Below are positions 8,386-16,988 of a stretch of 27,612 nt of DNA, in pieces. Within the stretch, counting starts at the first letter, position 1. Each line of letters starts with the position of its first letter. The stretch comes from JAYEIA01 sp964472505 (GTDB lineage: Bacteria; Bacteroidota; Bacteroidia; Bacteroidales; JAADGE01): positions 1-27,612 of the forward strand of contig CAYYQW010000053.1 of NCBI GenBank assembly GCA_964472505.1. The letters run 5' to 3'. A model generated the notes under the pieces. That model worked only from the letters and a program-made list of their open reading frames with translations. It made no database searches and had not been told where the DNA came from. The translations under genes were made by a program, and so were the position numbers.

Positions 8386-9798
8386 TTAAAACAAACTGTA
8401 AGTTAATTTCAAGCCGTAACTTTGTTGTAAATTGTGCCTGTCATAAGATCTTCGTGATACACTGCCGACTTTAAACATGGTATAATACATGTTGTAACCG
8501 AAACTCAGCCTCAGTTGCGGTGATATGTAATAACTTCCGTTAATCCTGAAAAATGAATTGAGGCCGGAGTCGTTATTACTGTTTATCGCTTCGTCTTCAT
8601 CGCTTTTATTGATGTTTTGGTAATAGATTGCGCCTAAGTCGGCACTGAAACGGGAGCGCGTATTGGGATAGTACGATATGCCTTCTCTTAATTCAAACTC
8701 GGCAGCGGGAATAACAAAGACGGTGCTGTCATCGGAACTGTTAATTATTATTTCTTTATTTAAGGTATAAGAGGCTGAGGCCGAAAAATCCTGTTGCCAT
8801 TTCATATTCAATGGTTTACGATAGTCGTATTCGGCTGATACAGCGGCCGATTGCAAGCTGATTCGTTGAGAACTTGTGTCGGTATTATTTTGATAGCGAT
8901 TGAAATTGTAGGTATAACCGGGGCTAATTCCTACAGAAAAGCGAGAACCGGAATATCTCGAATATATTCCTCCGTACAGCCACATATCCTGCAGATTTGA
9001 GAAATATCGGATGTCTTCATTGCTGATATGTTCATTTTCCGTGAGAAATGAGTCCAAAGCTTCAAGCTCATAAATGCGTCGGATTCTTTGGTCGAAAAAA
9101 CGCTTGTTTTTTAATTCGGCCGTTAGACTTGCCAGTTCAAAAATACTCTCTCGGCTGCTTAAGCTTTCTCGGGCTCTGTCGGCTTTTTCTAAAGCATCGA
9201 GCAGATACACGGCATGAGCGGCATCGCTCACGCGTTCTAATCTGCCGAAACCCACTTTCAGCGGAAGCTCTATGCCTGTTTCAATGTCTTTGTCACGAAA
9301 GCTGCTTAGCGAATCATTGCTCATATAATGCTTGGACTGCGATCTGTCGGAACTCACAAAATTCCCGTAAACATCCGTCTCAAAGAAGAATTTATCTTTG
9401 AAATAATACCGGTTCACAATGCTTAAGTTAGAAAACGAATTATTATTTTGAGATTCATACAGATATTCGTTCTCACGTTCTGACGAAGAAGCAGACAGAT
9501 TCCAATCCGATTGTACATTAATGTAGCTTTGCCGTTTTTCGGAATTAAAAAAATACCGGTAGGACAGATCGGGCCTCAAGCCAAAGGAATTATCGCTGAA
9601 AGCTGAATTTTCAAGCGAATCATGAACGGCGGAATTTTGATTGTACATGTTTCTGCCGTTAAAGTTTAAACCGAAAGCTGCCTCATGGCGTTTCAGATTC
9701 GGTAAGCGGAAATCGGAAATATCAACGGGCAGGTTTTGCGAAAAGCTTGCGCCGGAAAACAAAATAAACAGGAATAAACTAAGCGTTTTGATTTTCAT
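8386..9798 (-). CDS. Outer-membrane beta-barrel protein, unknown function
   Basis: From the ATG at 9798 the product is 470 residues with a clear Sec signal peptide (MKIKTLSLFLFILFSGASFSQ, cleaved after about residue 21). The rest shows repeated amphipathic strands with aromatic girdle residues (for example RFSVGISPGYTYNFNRY, QDFSASASYTLNKEI, RFSADLGAIYYQNI, QLRLSFGYNMYYTMF) and ends in a phenylalanine after LKLTYSL, the usual barrel-assembly signal. A charged helical insert lies about 190-250. Probably an outer-membrane barrel; substrate unknown. The same frame stays open another 125 codons upstream, but that part precedes the signal sequence, is A+T-rich, and is not coding. Not assigned to a named family. 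Confidence 0.75.
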   Translation of the reverse strand: MKIKTLSLFLFILFSGASFSQNLPVDISDFRLPNLKRHEAAFGLNFNGRNMYNQNSAVHDSLENSAFSDNSFGLRPDLSYRYFFNSEKRQSYINVQSDWNLSASSSERENEYLYESQNNNSFSNLSIVNRYYFKDKFFFETDVYGNFVSSDRSQSKHYMSNDSLSSFRDKDIETGIELPLKVGFGRLERVSDAAHAVYLLDALEKADRARESLSSRESIFELASLTAELKNKRFFDQRIRRIYELEALDSFLTENEHISNEDIRYFSNLQDMWLYGGIYSRYSGSRFSVGISPGYTYNFNRYQNNTDTSSQRISLQSAAVSAEYDYRKPLNMKWQQDFSASASYTLNKEIIINSSDDSTVFVIPAAEFELREGISYYPNTRSRFSADLGAIYYQNINKSDEDEAINSNNDSGLNSFFRINGSYYISPQLRLSFGYNMYYTMFKVGSVSRRSYDRHNLQQSYGLKLTYSLF

Positions 9799-10517
9799 AA
9801 AAAAATGTATTAAGGTTATAATTTTGTCAAGAATAGTATATTGCAGTTTAAATAATACCCACAGTTCTGTTTGGTTTATGAAACTTAGCCTCTGTAAACT
9901 TACTGCAATTATAAAAATTATAATTGTTAATAAAAATATACGATTACTAAAAAAAATAAAAATATGGTAATTTCTTTTTGAGGAGATGCAGAAAATGCTT
10001 TGCAATAATAAAAGCCGGATATTTCCAAATGCATAACAACCTTCGGTACTCAAGCGCGCCAATCGGCTTAGACCGTTTAATAATATACGAAAACAGCCTT
10101 GACAGATAAATATATAATAAGAAGAAATCTTAATGAAATTATAAGTTAATATAAAGCGGGGGGCAATTTGCACCGGACAGTGCCGCTGATCACATAAAAG
10201 CCGAGAATTACAAATTTAAGCTTACAATTTTTATTGAGAGAAATCTCTTTTTATGAGCAGGATAAAATGAAAGTTTCTGCTTTCCGGCCTTGCTTTTACA
10301 ATTTTTTTCAGCCGGTCGAATTATTCTTGTGAAAGAAAAATAAACCTGCTATTTTTAATCGCTGAAACCTGTACTTTTTTTTCATCTAATTACTGAGCTG
10401 ACAGAAATTGTAAAACAGCAGAATTATGCAAAAAAGAGTATAAAATTGGAAACAAATAAAAGTTGATAATTAACAATTAAGCTTTAATGTTAGTTGGAAT
10501 TTCAATAGTAATAAGAA
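9799..10517. other. Divergent gene-free interval
   Basis: About 720 bases between the minus-strand barrel gene and the plus-strand restriction operon. It should contain both promoters. I saw no good TTTG-N19-TAnnTTTG match, no convincing ORF, and no RNA gene. Confidence 0.5.
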
Positions 10518-10982
10518 ATGGACAAAGAAAGTTTAGAATATTTTGTGAATAAATCGAAAGAACTAATAAAAGAACAATCTGATAGTTTTGTAGCAATACA
10601 TTCAAAAGCTGCTATAATTACTGCTATGCTGTCAATATTTGTACCTTTGTTTTTTTCTGCTTTAAATAGTGCAAATACTTGTATTAAATGGATAAGTATT
10701 TTTCCGATTATTTCAATGATTGGTTCTGTTGTTTTTATGCTGATTGTACTATTGCCCGGAAGTATGCAAACAGGTTTTAGTATCAAAAAGTTAGACAGCT
10801 TAAAAAATGAAAACCCGGAAAAATTACTTGAATTAGAAGTCGGAGCAAATTTTTATACTGTTGAAACAAACGAAAAAATTGTAAAAAAACAGCAAAATTA
10901 CTTTAAAATTGGACTATTTTTAGCCATATTTTCAGTTGTAGTATCAACTACATTACTTTTAATAAACCTATTAATTATATAA
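10518..10982 (+). CDS. Three-helix membrane protein resembling Pycsar/SLATT-type effectors
   Basis: A 154-residue protein with a charged amphipathic N-terminal helix (1-28), transmembrane segments at about 31-50 and 57-79, a cytoplasmic charged stretch (85-128), and a third helix at 129-152 ending at the C terminus. This order (N-terminal helix with SKAAI leading into a TM hairpin, a soluble linker, then one final TM) resembles the Pycsar membrane effector (PycTM) and SLATT-like families, which are thought to damage the membrane when triggered. No nucleotide cyclase is nearby, so a Pycsar system is not supported. It is the first gene of a tight operon: the next ORF begins 2 bases after its stop. 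The resemblance is by layout, not by a diagnostic motif. Confidence 0.6.
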   Translation: MDKESLEYFVNKSKELIKEQSDSFVAIHSKAAIITAMLSIFVPLFFSALNSANTCIKWISIFPIISMIGSVVFMLIVLLPGSMQTGFSIKKLDSLKNENPEKLLELEVGANFYTVETNEKIVKKQQNYFKIGLFLAIFSVVVSTTLLLINLLII

Positions 10983-10984
10983 TT

Positions 10985-11140
10985 ATGCCGAATAAAGAAG
11001 AAAATTCAGACAATAATCAAAACTCAAACCGGAATAATGACAACGATCAAAATGAACAGCAGAACGGTTTTGAACGTCCAAATCAAAGTGATATGAGAAC
11101 AATTGAAAAAGGTGATAAAAGTGATATAAAAAAGAAATAA
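10985..11140 (+). CDS. 51-residue Asn-rich hydrophilic peptide in the restriction operon
   Basis: The ORF begins 2 bases after the membrane-protein stop and ends 1 base before the ATG of the restriction enzyme, a spacing that argues strongly for a real, translationally coupled gene. The product has 12 Asn and 5 Gln in 51 residues, many charged residues (ending DKSDIKKK), no hydrophobic core and no cysteine, so it should be disordered. It matches no family I know. It could be a small regulator or partner of either neighbour, or only a coupling leader for the downstream enzyme. Confidence 0.6.
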   Translation: MPNKEENSDNNQNSNRNNDNDQNEQQNGFERPNQSDMRTIEKGDKSDIKKK

Positions 11141-11141
11141 T

Positions 11142-14033
11142 ATGCCCTTAAGTTGGAACGAAATAAAATCGAGAGCCATTTCCTTCTCAAAAGACCGGGA
11201 AAATGACGAAAAAGAAAATGCAGACGCACAATCTTTTTGGATTGATTTCTTTAATGTATTTGGCATTAGCCAACGAAGAGTAAGCTCCTTTGAGTATGCC
11301 GTAAAAAAGCATGGCAACAAAGGCGGCCGCATTGACTTATTTTGGAAAGGGCGATTAATTATTGAACACAAATCCAAAGGAAAGGATTTAGAAAAAGCAT
11401 ATCAACAAGCCATTGATTATTTTCCCGGACTTTCAGAAGATGAATTGCCGAAATATATTCTCGTTTCCGATTTTGAGCATTTTCGATTGCATGATTTAGA
11501 CGACAACCGGCACCACAATTTTTCGTTGTCGGAATTGCACAAAAATATTAAGCTGTTTGGTTTTATTGCCGGTTATCAAAAAATAACGATCAGAGATGAA
11601 GACCCGATAAACATAAAAGCAGCCGAAAAAATGGGCAAATTACACGATTTGCTCAGAGAGAACGGTTACGAAGGGCACGAACTGCAAATTTATTTGGTGC
11701 GTTTGTTATTCCTGCTTTTTGCCGATGATACCGGAATTTTTGAAAAAGATATTTTTTGGGATTTCGTTGAAAACCATACCGCCGAAGATGGTTCAGACCT
11801 TGCCGGCAAATTAGCTCAACTGTTTCAGGTTTTGAACAAACCGCAAGACAAACGCCTGAAAAACCTTGATGAGATATACAAACAATTTCCATACATTAAC
11901 GGAAAACTGTTTGAAGAAAATCTGAGTATTGCAGCATTCGACAGCCAAATGCGTTCTATTTTATTAGATAGTTGCAGTTTGGATTGGGGATTGATTTCGC
12001 CGGCAATTTTCGGTTCGTTGTTCCAAAGTATTATGGACAAAACCGCCCGACGTAACCTCGGTGCGCATTACACCAGCGAAAAAAACATCTTGAAACTGAT
12101 AAAACCGCTTTTTCTTGATGAACTTTGGGCGAAATTTGAAAGTGTAAAGAGAAATTCCAAACAATTAGCCGAATTTCATAAAAGTTTGGGCGAACTCAAA
12201 TTTCTTGACCCGGCTTGCGGTTCCGGAAATTTCCTGATAATTGCCTACCGTGAATTGCGAAAATTAGAATTGGCAATATTAGACCAAACATATAAAAATG
12301 AACGAGTTACAAGTATTGAGCAAATTATTTGGATTGATATTGATCAGTTTTACGGAATAGAAATTGACGAATGGGCTGCCCGAATTGCCGAAGTGGCTAT
12401 GTGGCTCATTGACCACCAAATGAATATGCAAATATCAGAAAAATTCGGAAGCTATTTTGTGCGCATTCCGCTCAAAAAATCGGCAAATATTGTTCATGCC
12501 AATTCGCTTACAACCGACTGGCAAAGTTTATTAAACCCGGTAAACGCTTATAATATAGTTGCCCGACACGCTGATATTTTTATTGCCGGCGAGCCCGAAG
12601 TTCCTTACGGTAAGGTAAAAGTAAAAGCCCAAAGTTATAAAATACATCACGGCGAACCGCCACAACCGCAAAGTCAAATCAAGTTTGATTACATTTTCGG
12701 CAATCCGCCGTTTATTGGCAAATATTTGCAAAACAACCGGCAAAAAGAAGATTTAAAGGCAATTACAAAAGGAATAAAAGGCGCGAATGTGTTGGATTAC
12801 GTAGCCTGTTGGTATCTGAAAGCCGCAAAATATATTCAGGGTACAAACATAAAAACAGCTTTTGTTTCCACTAATTCTATTTCGCAAGGCGAACAAGTGA
12901 GCATACTTTGGAACGAAATGTTTAATCGTTACGGTATAAAAATACATTTTGCACACCGCACTTTTCGTTGGGACAATGAAGCTAAGGGAAAAGCCGCTGT
13001 TCATGTGGTTATTATCGGCTTTGCCAATTTCGACACCTCTAATAAACTGCTCTTCGATTACGAAAACATTAAAGCCGATGCGCACGAGACGAAAGCAAAA
13101 AATATTAATCCGTATTTGATTGAAGGAAAGGATGTGGTGGTTTCTAAGAGAACAAATCCAATTTCCAATGTTCCTTCAATAATTTATGGCAATAAACTTG
13201 TTGATGGCGGATTTTATCTGTTTGATGATGATGAAAAATCAGAATTTGTAAAAAAAGAACCTGATGCAATTAAATTATTCAAACCGATATTATCCGGCAA
13301 TGAATTTATAAATAATAAAAATAGATGGGTATTGTATTTAAAAGATATTTCTCCGGTTGAACTAAGAAAACTTCCATTGGTTTATGAAAGGGTTAAAGCA
13401 GTAGCGAAATATCGTAGCAAAAGCACAAAAGAAAGCACTCGCGAAAAAAGTAAAACACCTTCACTTTTTGCTGAACCTCGACAACCTGAAAATGATTTCT
13501 TGCTAATTCCAAGAACTTCTTCAGAATTAAGAAAATATATTCCAATAGGCTTTTATTCAAAAGATTATATTGTAAATGATAGTTGTATTGCTTTACCCAA
13601 TGCTACGCTCTGGCTTTTTGGTCATCTCACTTCCGAAATGCACATAACTTGGGTAAAATATATTGCCGGCAGATTAGAAAGCCGTTTCAGATATTCAAAC
13701 ACCATCGTTTACAACAACTACCCATTCCCAAAAGACATCACCGACAAGCAAAAAGAGCGTGTAGAAAAGGCGGCCCAAGTCGTATTGGATACACGCGCAA
13801 AATACCCGAACAGCAGTTTGGCCGACCTATACGACCCCTTGTCAATGCCGCCCGATTTAGTAAAAGCGCATAAAGCATTAGATAAAGCCGTAGATTTGTG
13901 TTATCGTCCGCAAGCATTTACCAACGAGCGCGCAAGGATAGAATTTTTGTTCCGCTTGTTTAGCGAATATGTTACACCCATCCAAGCAGCATTAGATAAA
14001 AAAGAGATAAAAAAGAAGAGAAGAAAAAAATAA
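11142..14033 (+). CDS. MmeI-like (type IIL) restriction-modification enzyme, N6-adenine methyltransferase plus nuclease
   Basis: A 963-residue single-chain restriction-modification enzyme. The N-terminal PD-(D/E)xK nuclease shows GRID65 followed by LIIE75HK77, the D-x9-E-x-K spacing known in MmeI. A helical spacer leads to a gamma-class N6-adenine methyltransferase with motif I LDPACGSGNF (355-364) and catalytic motif IV N521PPF. Next come a target-recognition region (about 640-850) and a helical C-terminal tail ending KKEIKKKRRKK. In this group one recognition domain serves both activities, and typically only one strand is methylated, with cleavage some 20 bases away. All key residues are present, so it should be active. 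Last gene of a three-gene operon with the membrane protein and the Asn-rich peptide. Specificity cannot be read by eye. Confidence 0.9.
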   Translation: MPLSWNEIKSRAISFSKDRENDEKENADAQSFWIDFFNVFGISQRRVSSFEYAVKKHGNKGGRIDLFWKGRLIIEHKSKGKDLEKAYQQAIDYFPGLSEDELPKYILVSDFEHFRLHDLDDNRHHNFSLSELHKNIKLFGFIAGYQKITIRDEDPINIKAAEKMGKLHDLLRENGYEGHELQIYLVRLLFLLFADDTGIFEKDIFWDFVENHTAEDGSDLAGKLAQLFQVLNKPQDKRLKNLDEIYKQFPYINGKLFEENLSIAAFDSQMRSILLDSCSLDWGLISPAIFGSLFQSIMDKTARRNLGAHYTSEKNILKLIKPLFLDELWAKFESVKRNSKQLAEFHKSLGELKFLDPACGSGNFLIIAYRELRKLELAILDQTYKNERVTSIEQIIWIDIDQFYGIEIDEWAARIAEVAMWLIDHQMNMQISEKFGSYFVRIPLKKSANIVHANSLTTDWQSLLNPVNAYNIVARHADIFIAGEPEVPYGKVKVKAQSYKIHHGEPPQPQSQIKFDYIFGNPPFIGKYLQNNRQKEDLKAITKGIKGANVLDYVACWYLKAAKYIQGTNIKTAFVSTNSISQGEQVSILWNEMFNRYGIKIHFAHRTFRWDNEAKGKAAVHVVIIGFANFDTSNKLLFDYENIKADAHETKAKNINPYLIEGKDVVVSKRTNPISNVPSIIYGNKLVDGGFYLFDDDEKSEFVKKEPDAIKLFKPILSGNEFINNKNRWVLYLKDISPVELRKLPLVYERVKAVAKYRSKSTKESTREKSKTPSLFAEPRQPENDFLLIPRTSSELRKYIPIGFYSKDYIVNDSCIALPNATLWLFGHLTSEMHITWVKYIAGRLESRFRYSNTIVYNNYPFPKDITDKQKERVEKAAQVVLDTRAKYPNSSLADLYDPLSMPPDLVKAHKALDKAVDLCYRPQAFTNERARIEFLFRLFSEYVTPIQAALDKKEIKKKRRKK

Positions 14034-14235
14034 TACCTGTAACATCAGCTTGGGCGACCATGGGTTTTTGCAGCTTCCAAGACTCCGGCTCATCGAAAAC
14101 GCAGTATTCAACTTTCCGTGAACGAAGTTTTTAAGTTCGATGCGCAAGCATTTTCCTCGTCTGTGTGTATGTTTTCACCGTGCGGAGTGAAATCGCATTT
14201 TTCTATTGCTAATAGATACACATTACTTTAATTCA

Positions 14236-14937
14236 TTAGTTTTCCAAAATTGACAGAACATATTTTTTATAGCTGCGTGAGATTGGTAATTCATTGTTTT
14301 CAAGAAATATGGATTCTGCATGAAAAGAGCAGATTTTATCAATAGCTACTAAAAAAGACCGGTGAATTCTTATAAAACCATATTCGTATAGAAAAGCTTC
14401 TAAATTTGATAAAGAATTATGAGTAACGATGGATTTATCCGTACAAACAATTTTAACGTAATCTTTAAGGCTTTCAATGTATTGGATTGTTGAAATATCT
14501 ATTTTGTAGGTTTTTCGGTGGGCTTTTACATTCAGGAAATGTGCCGGTTCCTTTTTCTCTTTATTCTGAATATTGGCAGGCTTATTAGTTCTTTCGTGGT
14601 ATTTGTTAACCGATGAAACAAATCGATCAAACGAAATGGGTTTTAATAAATAATCAATGACATTTAAATCAAAGGCCTCAACGGCATAATTTCGGTAGGC
14701 AGTGGTGAAAATTACGCCGGGTATATTTTTCAACATTCGCAAGAATGAAATTCCGTCAATTTCAGGCATTTCAATATCGAGAAAAATTAAATCTGCCTGT
14801 TTCTCGCGTAAAACGGTCATGGCCTGAAGTGCATTTTCACATTCAGCCGCAATTTCAAGCTCCGGCATCTTTTCAATATATGCCCTTATGGCTTCGCGTG
14901 CTAAGGGTTCATCATCTACAATTAAACATTTAACCAT
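14236..14937 (-). CDS. LytTR-family response regulator
   Basis: A 233-residue cytosolic response regulator. The receiver domain (1-120) has the acidic pair D8/D9, the phosphate acceptor D54 in LIFLDIEMP, a Thr pair near 79 and K99 in YLLKPISF. After a Lys-rich linker the LytTR DNA-binding domain (about 133-233) has DISTIQYIESLKDYVKI and GFIRIHRSFLVAIDKI, diagnostic of the AlgR/LytR group. The ATG at 14937 is preferred; the frame opens two codons earlier only with TTG. This ATG lies inside the end of the kinase gene (8-base overlap with its stop), so the pair is translationally coupled. Targets unknown; these pairs often regulate nearby membrane or envelope genes, and the small membrane gene at 16200 is a candidate. 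Confidence 0.93.
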   Translation of the reverse strand: MVKCLIVDDEPLAREAIRAYIEKMPELEIAAECENALQAMTVLREKQADLIFLDIEMPEIDGISFLRMLKNIPGVIFTTAYRNYAVEAFDLNVIDYLLKPISFDRFVSSVNKYHERTNKPANIQNKEKKEPAHFLNVKAHRKTYKIDISTIQYIESLKDYVKIVCTDKSIVTHNSLSNLEAFLYEYGFIRIHRSFLVAIDKICSFHAESIFLENNELPISRSYKKYVLSILEN

Positions 14938-15976
14938 TTTCAATTTGTTGATTTATCGGAATTGATAAAAATACATCAAAGCGTTTATTATTCTCAAAGA
15001 TATGTATTTTGTAACGGTCACCAAAAAGTAAATCCAATCGTTTCTTTACATTCACCAAGCCAATTCCTCCTGTTTTATAGTTTGCGGTGTTTTGACTTTT
15101 ACTGTTAGAAATTTCTATATCTAAGCTATGCACAGTCTCGTTGATGGCGATTTTCACCCATGATTTTTTCATAGATTTTGCAACACCGTGTTTAAAGGCA
15201 TTCTCCACGAAAGGAATAATTAGCATAGGCGGAATTTGTATGTCTTTCGATTTGAAACAAGAGGTGAAGTTAATATGAACTCTGTCTGAAAATCTAATTC
15301 TCTCCAGCTCAATATAGGTTTCAATTATTTGAATTTCATTTGCAACAGCAATTTTTGGGGCATCAATCTTATAGAGCAGGTAGTCCAATATATCTGAAAG
15401 CTTCATAACTACATTAGCCGTTTGTTCCGATTTTTTCATGGCCAACACATATATGCTGTTCAGTGTATTGAATAAAAAGTGCGGATTAATTTGGGCTTTC
15501 AGCATTTGCAGTTCGGCTTCAACTTTTTCTTTCCGGACTTGTTGTTCACGATAATCTTTTTCATTCCAACGTTTATAAAACTTTATGGCTATTGCTGCAA
15601 ATACAACAAAGAACATATTCAAAAAGAGCATCATTACATCAATCATTTCAGGAAACAGCCTGTGCCCGTCCTGTAGCAATTTTACCACTAAAAATAAAGT
15701 AAGCAGTAATTGAACATAGAAAAACATCACAATTGCCGCGAAAGCAAAGGCAATGAATTTTTTCCGTTTGTTTTTTAAAAGAAGTTTTGGTATCAGGTAA
15801 TAATTAAAGGTATAAACTGTAGCTATTGCCGAAAACAGGTTAATTAATGAAGCAACAAAGGTATAAACATTTATTTCGCTGTAACGTTTATAATAAAAAA
15901 AGAAAAAGAACCATGCACAAAGCCAAAAGAGAATGTGAATTGCTATTCTGACTGTTTTCTTTTGCTGCATATTCAT
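14930..15976 (-). CDS. LytS-type sensor histidine kinase
   Basis: A 348-residue inner-membrane kinase with four predicted transmembrane helices (about 11-30, 38-61, 74-99, 111-133), a short coiled linker, and the His_kinase domain: H166 in QINPHFLFNTLNS, the N box IIPFVENAFKHGV (N259), and the glycine-rich ATP-binding TGGIGLVNVKKRL (302-314). No periplasmic sensor domain is present, so it probably senses something in the membrane. The frame opens at a TTG at 15988, but that triplet is part of a TATATTTG -7 promoter element (15986-15993, minus strand), so the ATG at 15976 or 15970 is the likely start. Partner of the downstream LytTR regulator. Confidence 0.93.
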   Translation of the reverse strand: MNMQQKKTVRIAIHILFWLCAWFFFFFYYKRYSEINVYTFVASLINLFSAIATVYTFNYYLIPKLLLKNKRKKFIAFAFAAIVMFFYVQLLLTLFLVVKLLQDGHRLFPEMIDVMMLFLNMFFVVFAAIAIKFYKRWNEKDYREQQVRKEKVEAELQMLKAQINPHFLFNTLNSIYVLAMKKSEQTANVVMKLSDILDYLLYKIDAPKIAVANEIQIIETYIELERIRFSDRVHINFTSCFKSKDIQIPPMLIIPFVENAFKHGVAKSMKKSWVKIAINETVHSLDIEISNSKSQNTANYKTGGIGLVNVKKRLDLLFGDRYKIHIFENNKRFDVFLSIPINQQIENG

Positions 15977-15985
15977 TTTTTTTGT

Positions 15986-15993
15986 CAAATATA
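15986..15993 (-). promoter_or_regulatory. -7 promoter element of the kinase/regulator operon
   Basis: Read on the minus strand this is TATATTTG, a full match to TAnnTTTG. Transcription would begin about seven bases on, leaving a leader of only a few bases before the ATG at 15976 or 15970. No clear -33 TTTG was found. Confidence 0.45.
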
Positions 15994-16199
15994 TGCATTA
16001 GCAAGATTTAATGAAGTATATTTCGCTAAAATACATACTTGGTTCTGCAAATTGCAGGATTCGCAGGTCTATTTCCGGTTATTGGAATCAATTGGTTAGT
16101 TTTTGGTGAAAATGGGTTGAAGAGCTAATGTTTAATAATGGCGTTGATTATTGATGTAAGTTTGAATTGAAATTTAATGTTTAACTAAAATTTATAATT

Positions 16200-16583
16200 A
16201 TGTCAATGTTCGAATGTTTATTTTCCACCCTTGCCGGATTTAGCTTTTTACTAATCGGAGCATCAATTTTGGGTATATTGATTTATGCCCCCTATTTAAC
16301 TTTTCAACTTTATTGGCTTAAAAAGAAAACCATAAAAAAAACAAACATCGACTTCCTGCAGGTTTTAGGGATTATTGTTTTTATTTCCGGCATTCTTAAT
16401 CAAATTGCCGGAATGATTGAGGCACTTGAAATGATGATTGAAATGACCAATGTATCACCCCAAGCGATTATGGGCGGAATTATTGAGTCGTTCAAAATAC
16501 CGATATTTTGTGCTTTTGTGCTCATTATTTCATTAATACTTCGGTATATTAACATGAAAAAGTGGGAATCGCTTAACGCTTAA
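16200..16583 (+). CDS. Small three-helix membrane protein, possibly ExbB/MotA-like remnant family
   Basis: A 127-residue protein with hydrophobic segments at about 8-34, 52-70 and 98-118. The middle part, IAGMIEALEMMIEM...SPQAIMGGIIESFKIPIFCAF, recalls the GMI-AF...ISPALIAGGISEAL segment of MotA/TolQ/ExbB proton-channel proteins, but the protein is much shorter and lacks other family landmarks. Either a divergent small member or an unrelated membrane protein. It is divergently transcribed from the LytS/LytTR pair (224 bases away), a position typical of a target gene of such a pair, and ends with a very strong terminator. Confidence 0.55.
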   Translation: MSMFECLFSTLAGFSFLLIGASILGILIYAPYLTFQLYWLKKKTIKKTNIDFLQVLGIIVFISGILNQIAGMIEALEMMIEMTNVSPQAIMGGIIESFKIPIFCAFVLIISLILRYINMKKWESLNA

Positions 16584-16602
16584 ACCCATGATTTATTTAT
16601 GT

Positions 16603-16633
16603 CCCGGTCAAACATTATTTGACCGGGTTTTTT
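16603..16633 (+). terminator. Strong intrinsic terminator
   Basis: CCCGGTCAAA (16603-16612) and TTTGACCGGG (16618-16627) form a perfect 10-bp stem with a 5-base loop, followed by a T run. It sits 20 bases after the small membrane protein gene. Confidence 0.9.
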
Positions 16634-16654
16634 GTGTTTTTTTGTGTTTTTGAG

Positions 16655-16681
16655 AGCGCTTGAACTCACAATCGTTTGGCT
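16655..16681 (+). repeat. Left copy of an imperfect 27-bp direct repeat flanking the cassette array
   Basis: This stretch starts AGCGCTTGAAC and ends CGTTTGGCT. It matches 22956-22982 at 23 of 27 positions, every difference being a C/T change. In one frame both copies read as ALELxxVWL followed by V/I-H-A, so the repeat may be the remnant of a shared coding segment rather than a recombination site. Confidence 0.55.
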
Positions 16682-16905
16682 GGTGCACGCTCCAAACATA
16701 AAAAAAGTATTAAAAACCCTGTGCAGCCGGCTTTCGACTTCATTAAGCTCATTGCCCCCAAAGAAGAAGAATACACCTGACCCGAAATACTTGTGGGAAC
16801 AGCAATTATTACGGTCTTGATTTTACTTATTGTCCTCAGCTCAATTTAAGCCTTTGCCGCTTTTTTGTTGTAAAAGATACCATATCTGTGCAGAAATAAG
16901 TGTTG

Positions 16906-16955
16906 TTTTTGCATGATGTATCATTTTAACACTATATTTGCGTTATATTATAACG
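16906..16955 (+). promoter_or_regulatory. Shared cassette promoter/operator, copy 1
   Basis: A -33 TTTG (16908-16911), 21 bases, and a -7 TATATTTG (16933-16940) form a Bacteroidota-type promoter. Between them lies ATGAT-GT-ATCAT, and directly after the -7 element, over the expected start of transcription, is the palindrome CGTTAT-ATT-ATAACG (16941-16955). A further CGTTATA half site is at 16970-16976. The block is nearly identical to those at 18054 and 21830. The palindrome's position suits an autoregulating repressor. Confidence 0.7.
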
Positions 16956-16988
16956 ATATCTTCTTTTTTCGTTATAAAAAACAGCGCA

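Larger units (their letters stand above)
16584..16905. other. Intergenic region with a decayed coding remnant
   Basis: After the terminator there is no intact gene until the first cassette. A sequence near 16640-16705 can be read as VFLRALELTIVWLVHAP, and a different frame at about 16715-16850 reads as FDFIKLIAPKEEEYT, a stop, then a hydrophobic EILVGTAIITVLILLIVL stretch. This looks like scraps of degraded coding DNA. The first part recurs at 22956. Confidence 0.4.

Noticed and set aside
9799..10173. A 125-codon upstream extension of the outer-membrane barrel gene
   Set aside because: It precedes a clear signal peptide that starts at 9798, and its composition is that of A+T-rich intergenic DNA.
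10518..10982. A complete Pycsar anti-phage system
   Set aside because: The membrane protein resembles the effector, but no uridylate or cytidylate cyclase is present nearby.
16632..16820. A 62-codon ORF after the terminator
   Set aside because: It starts in the T-rich tail of a terminator, and the sequence reads as protein-like in two different frames, so it is better explained as decayed coding DNA.
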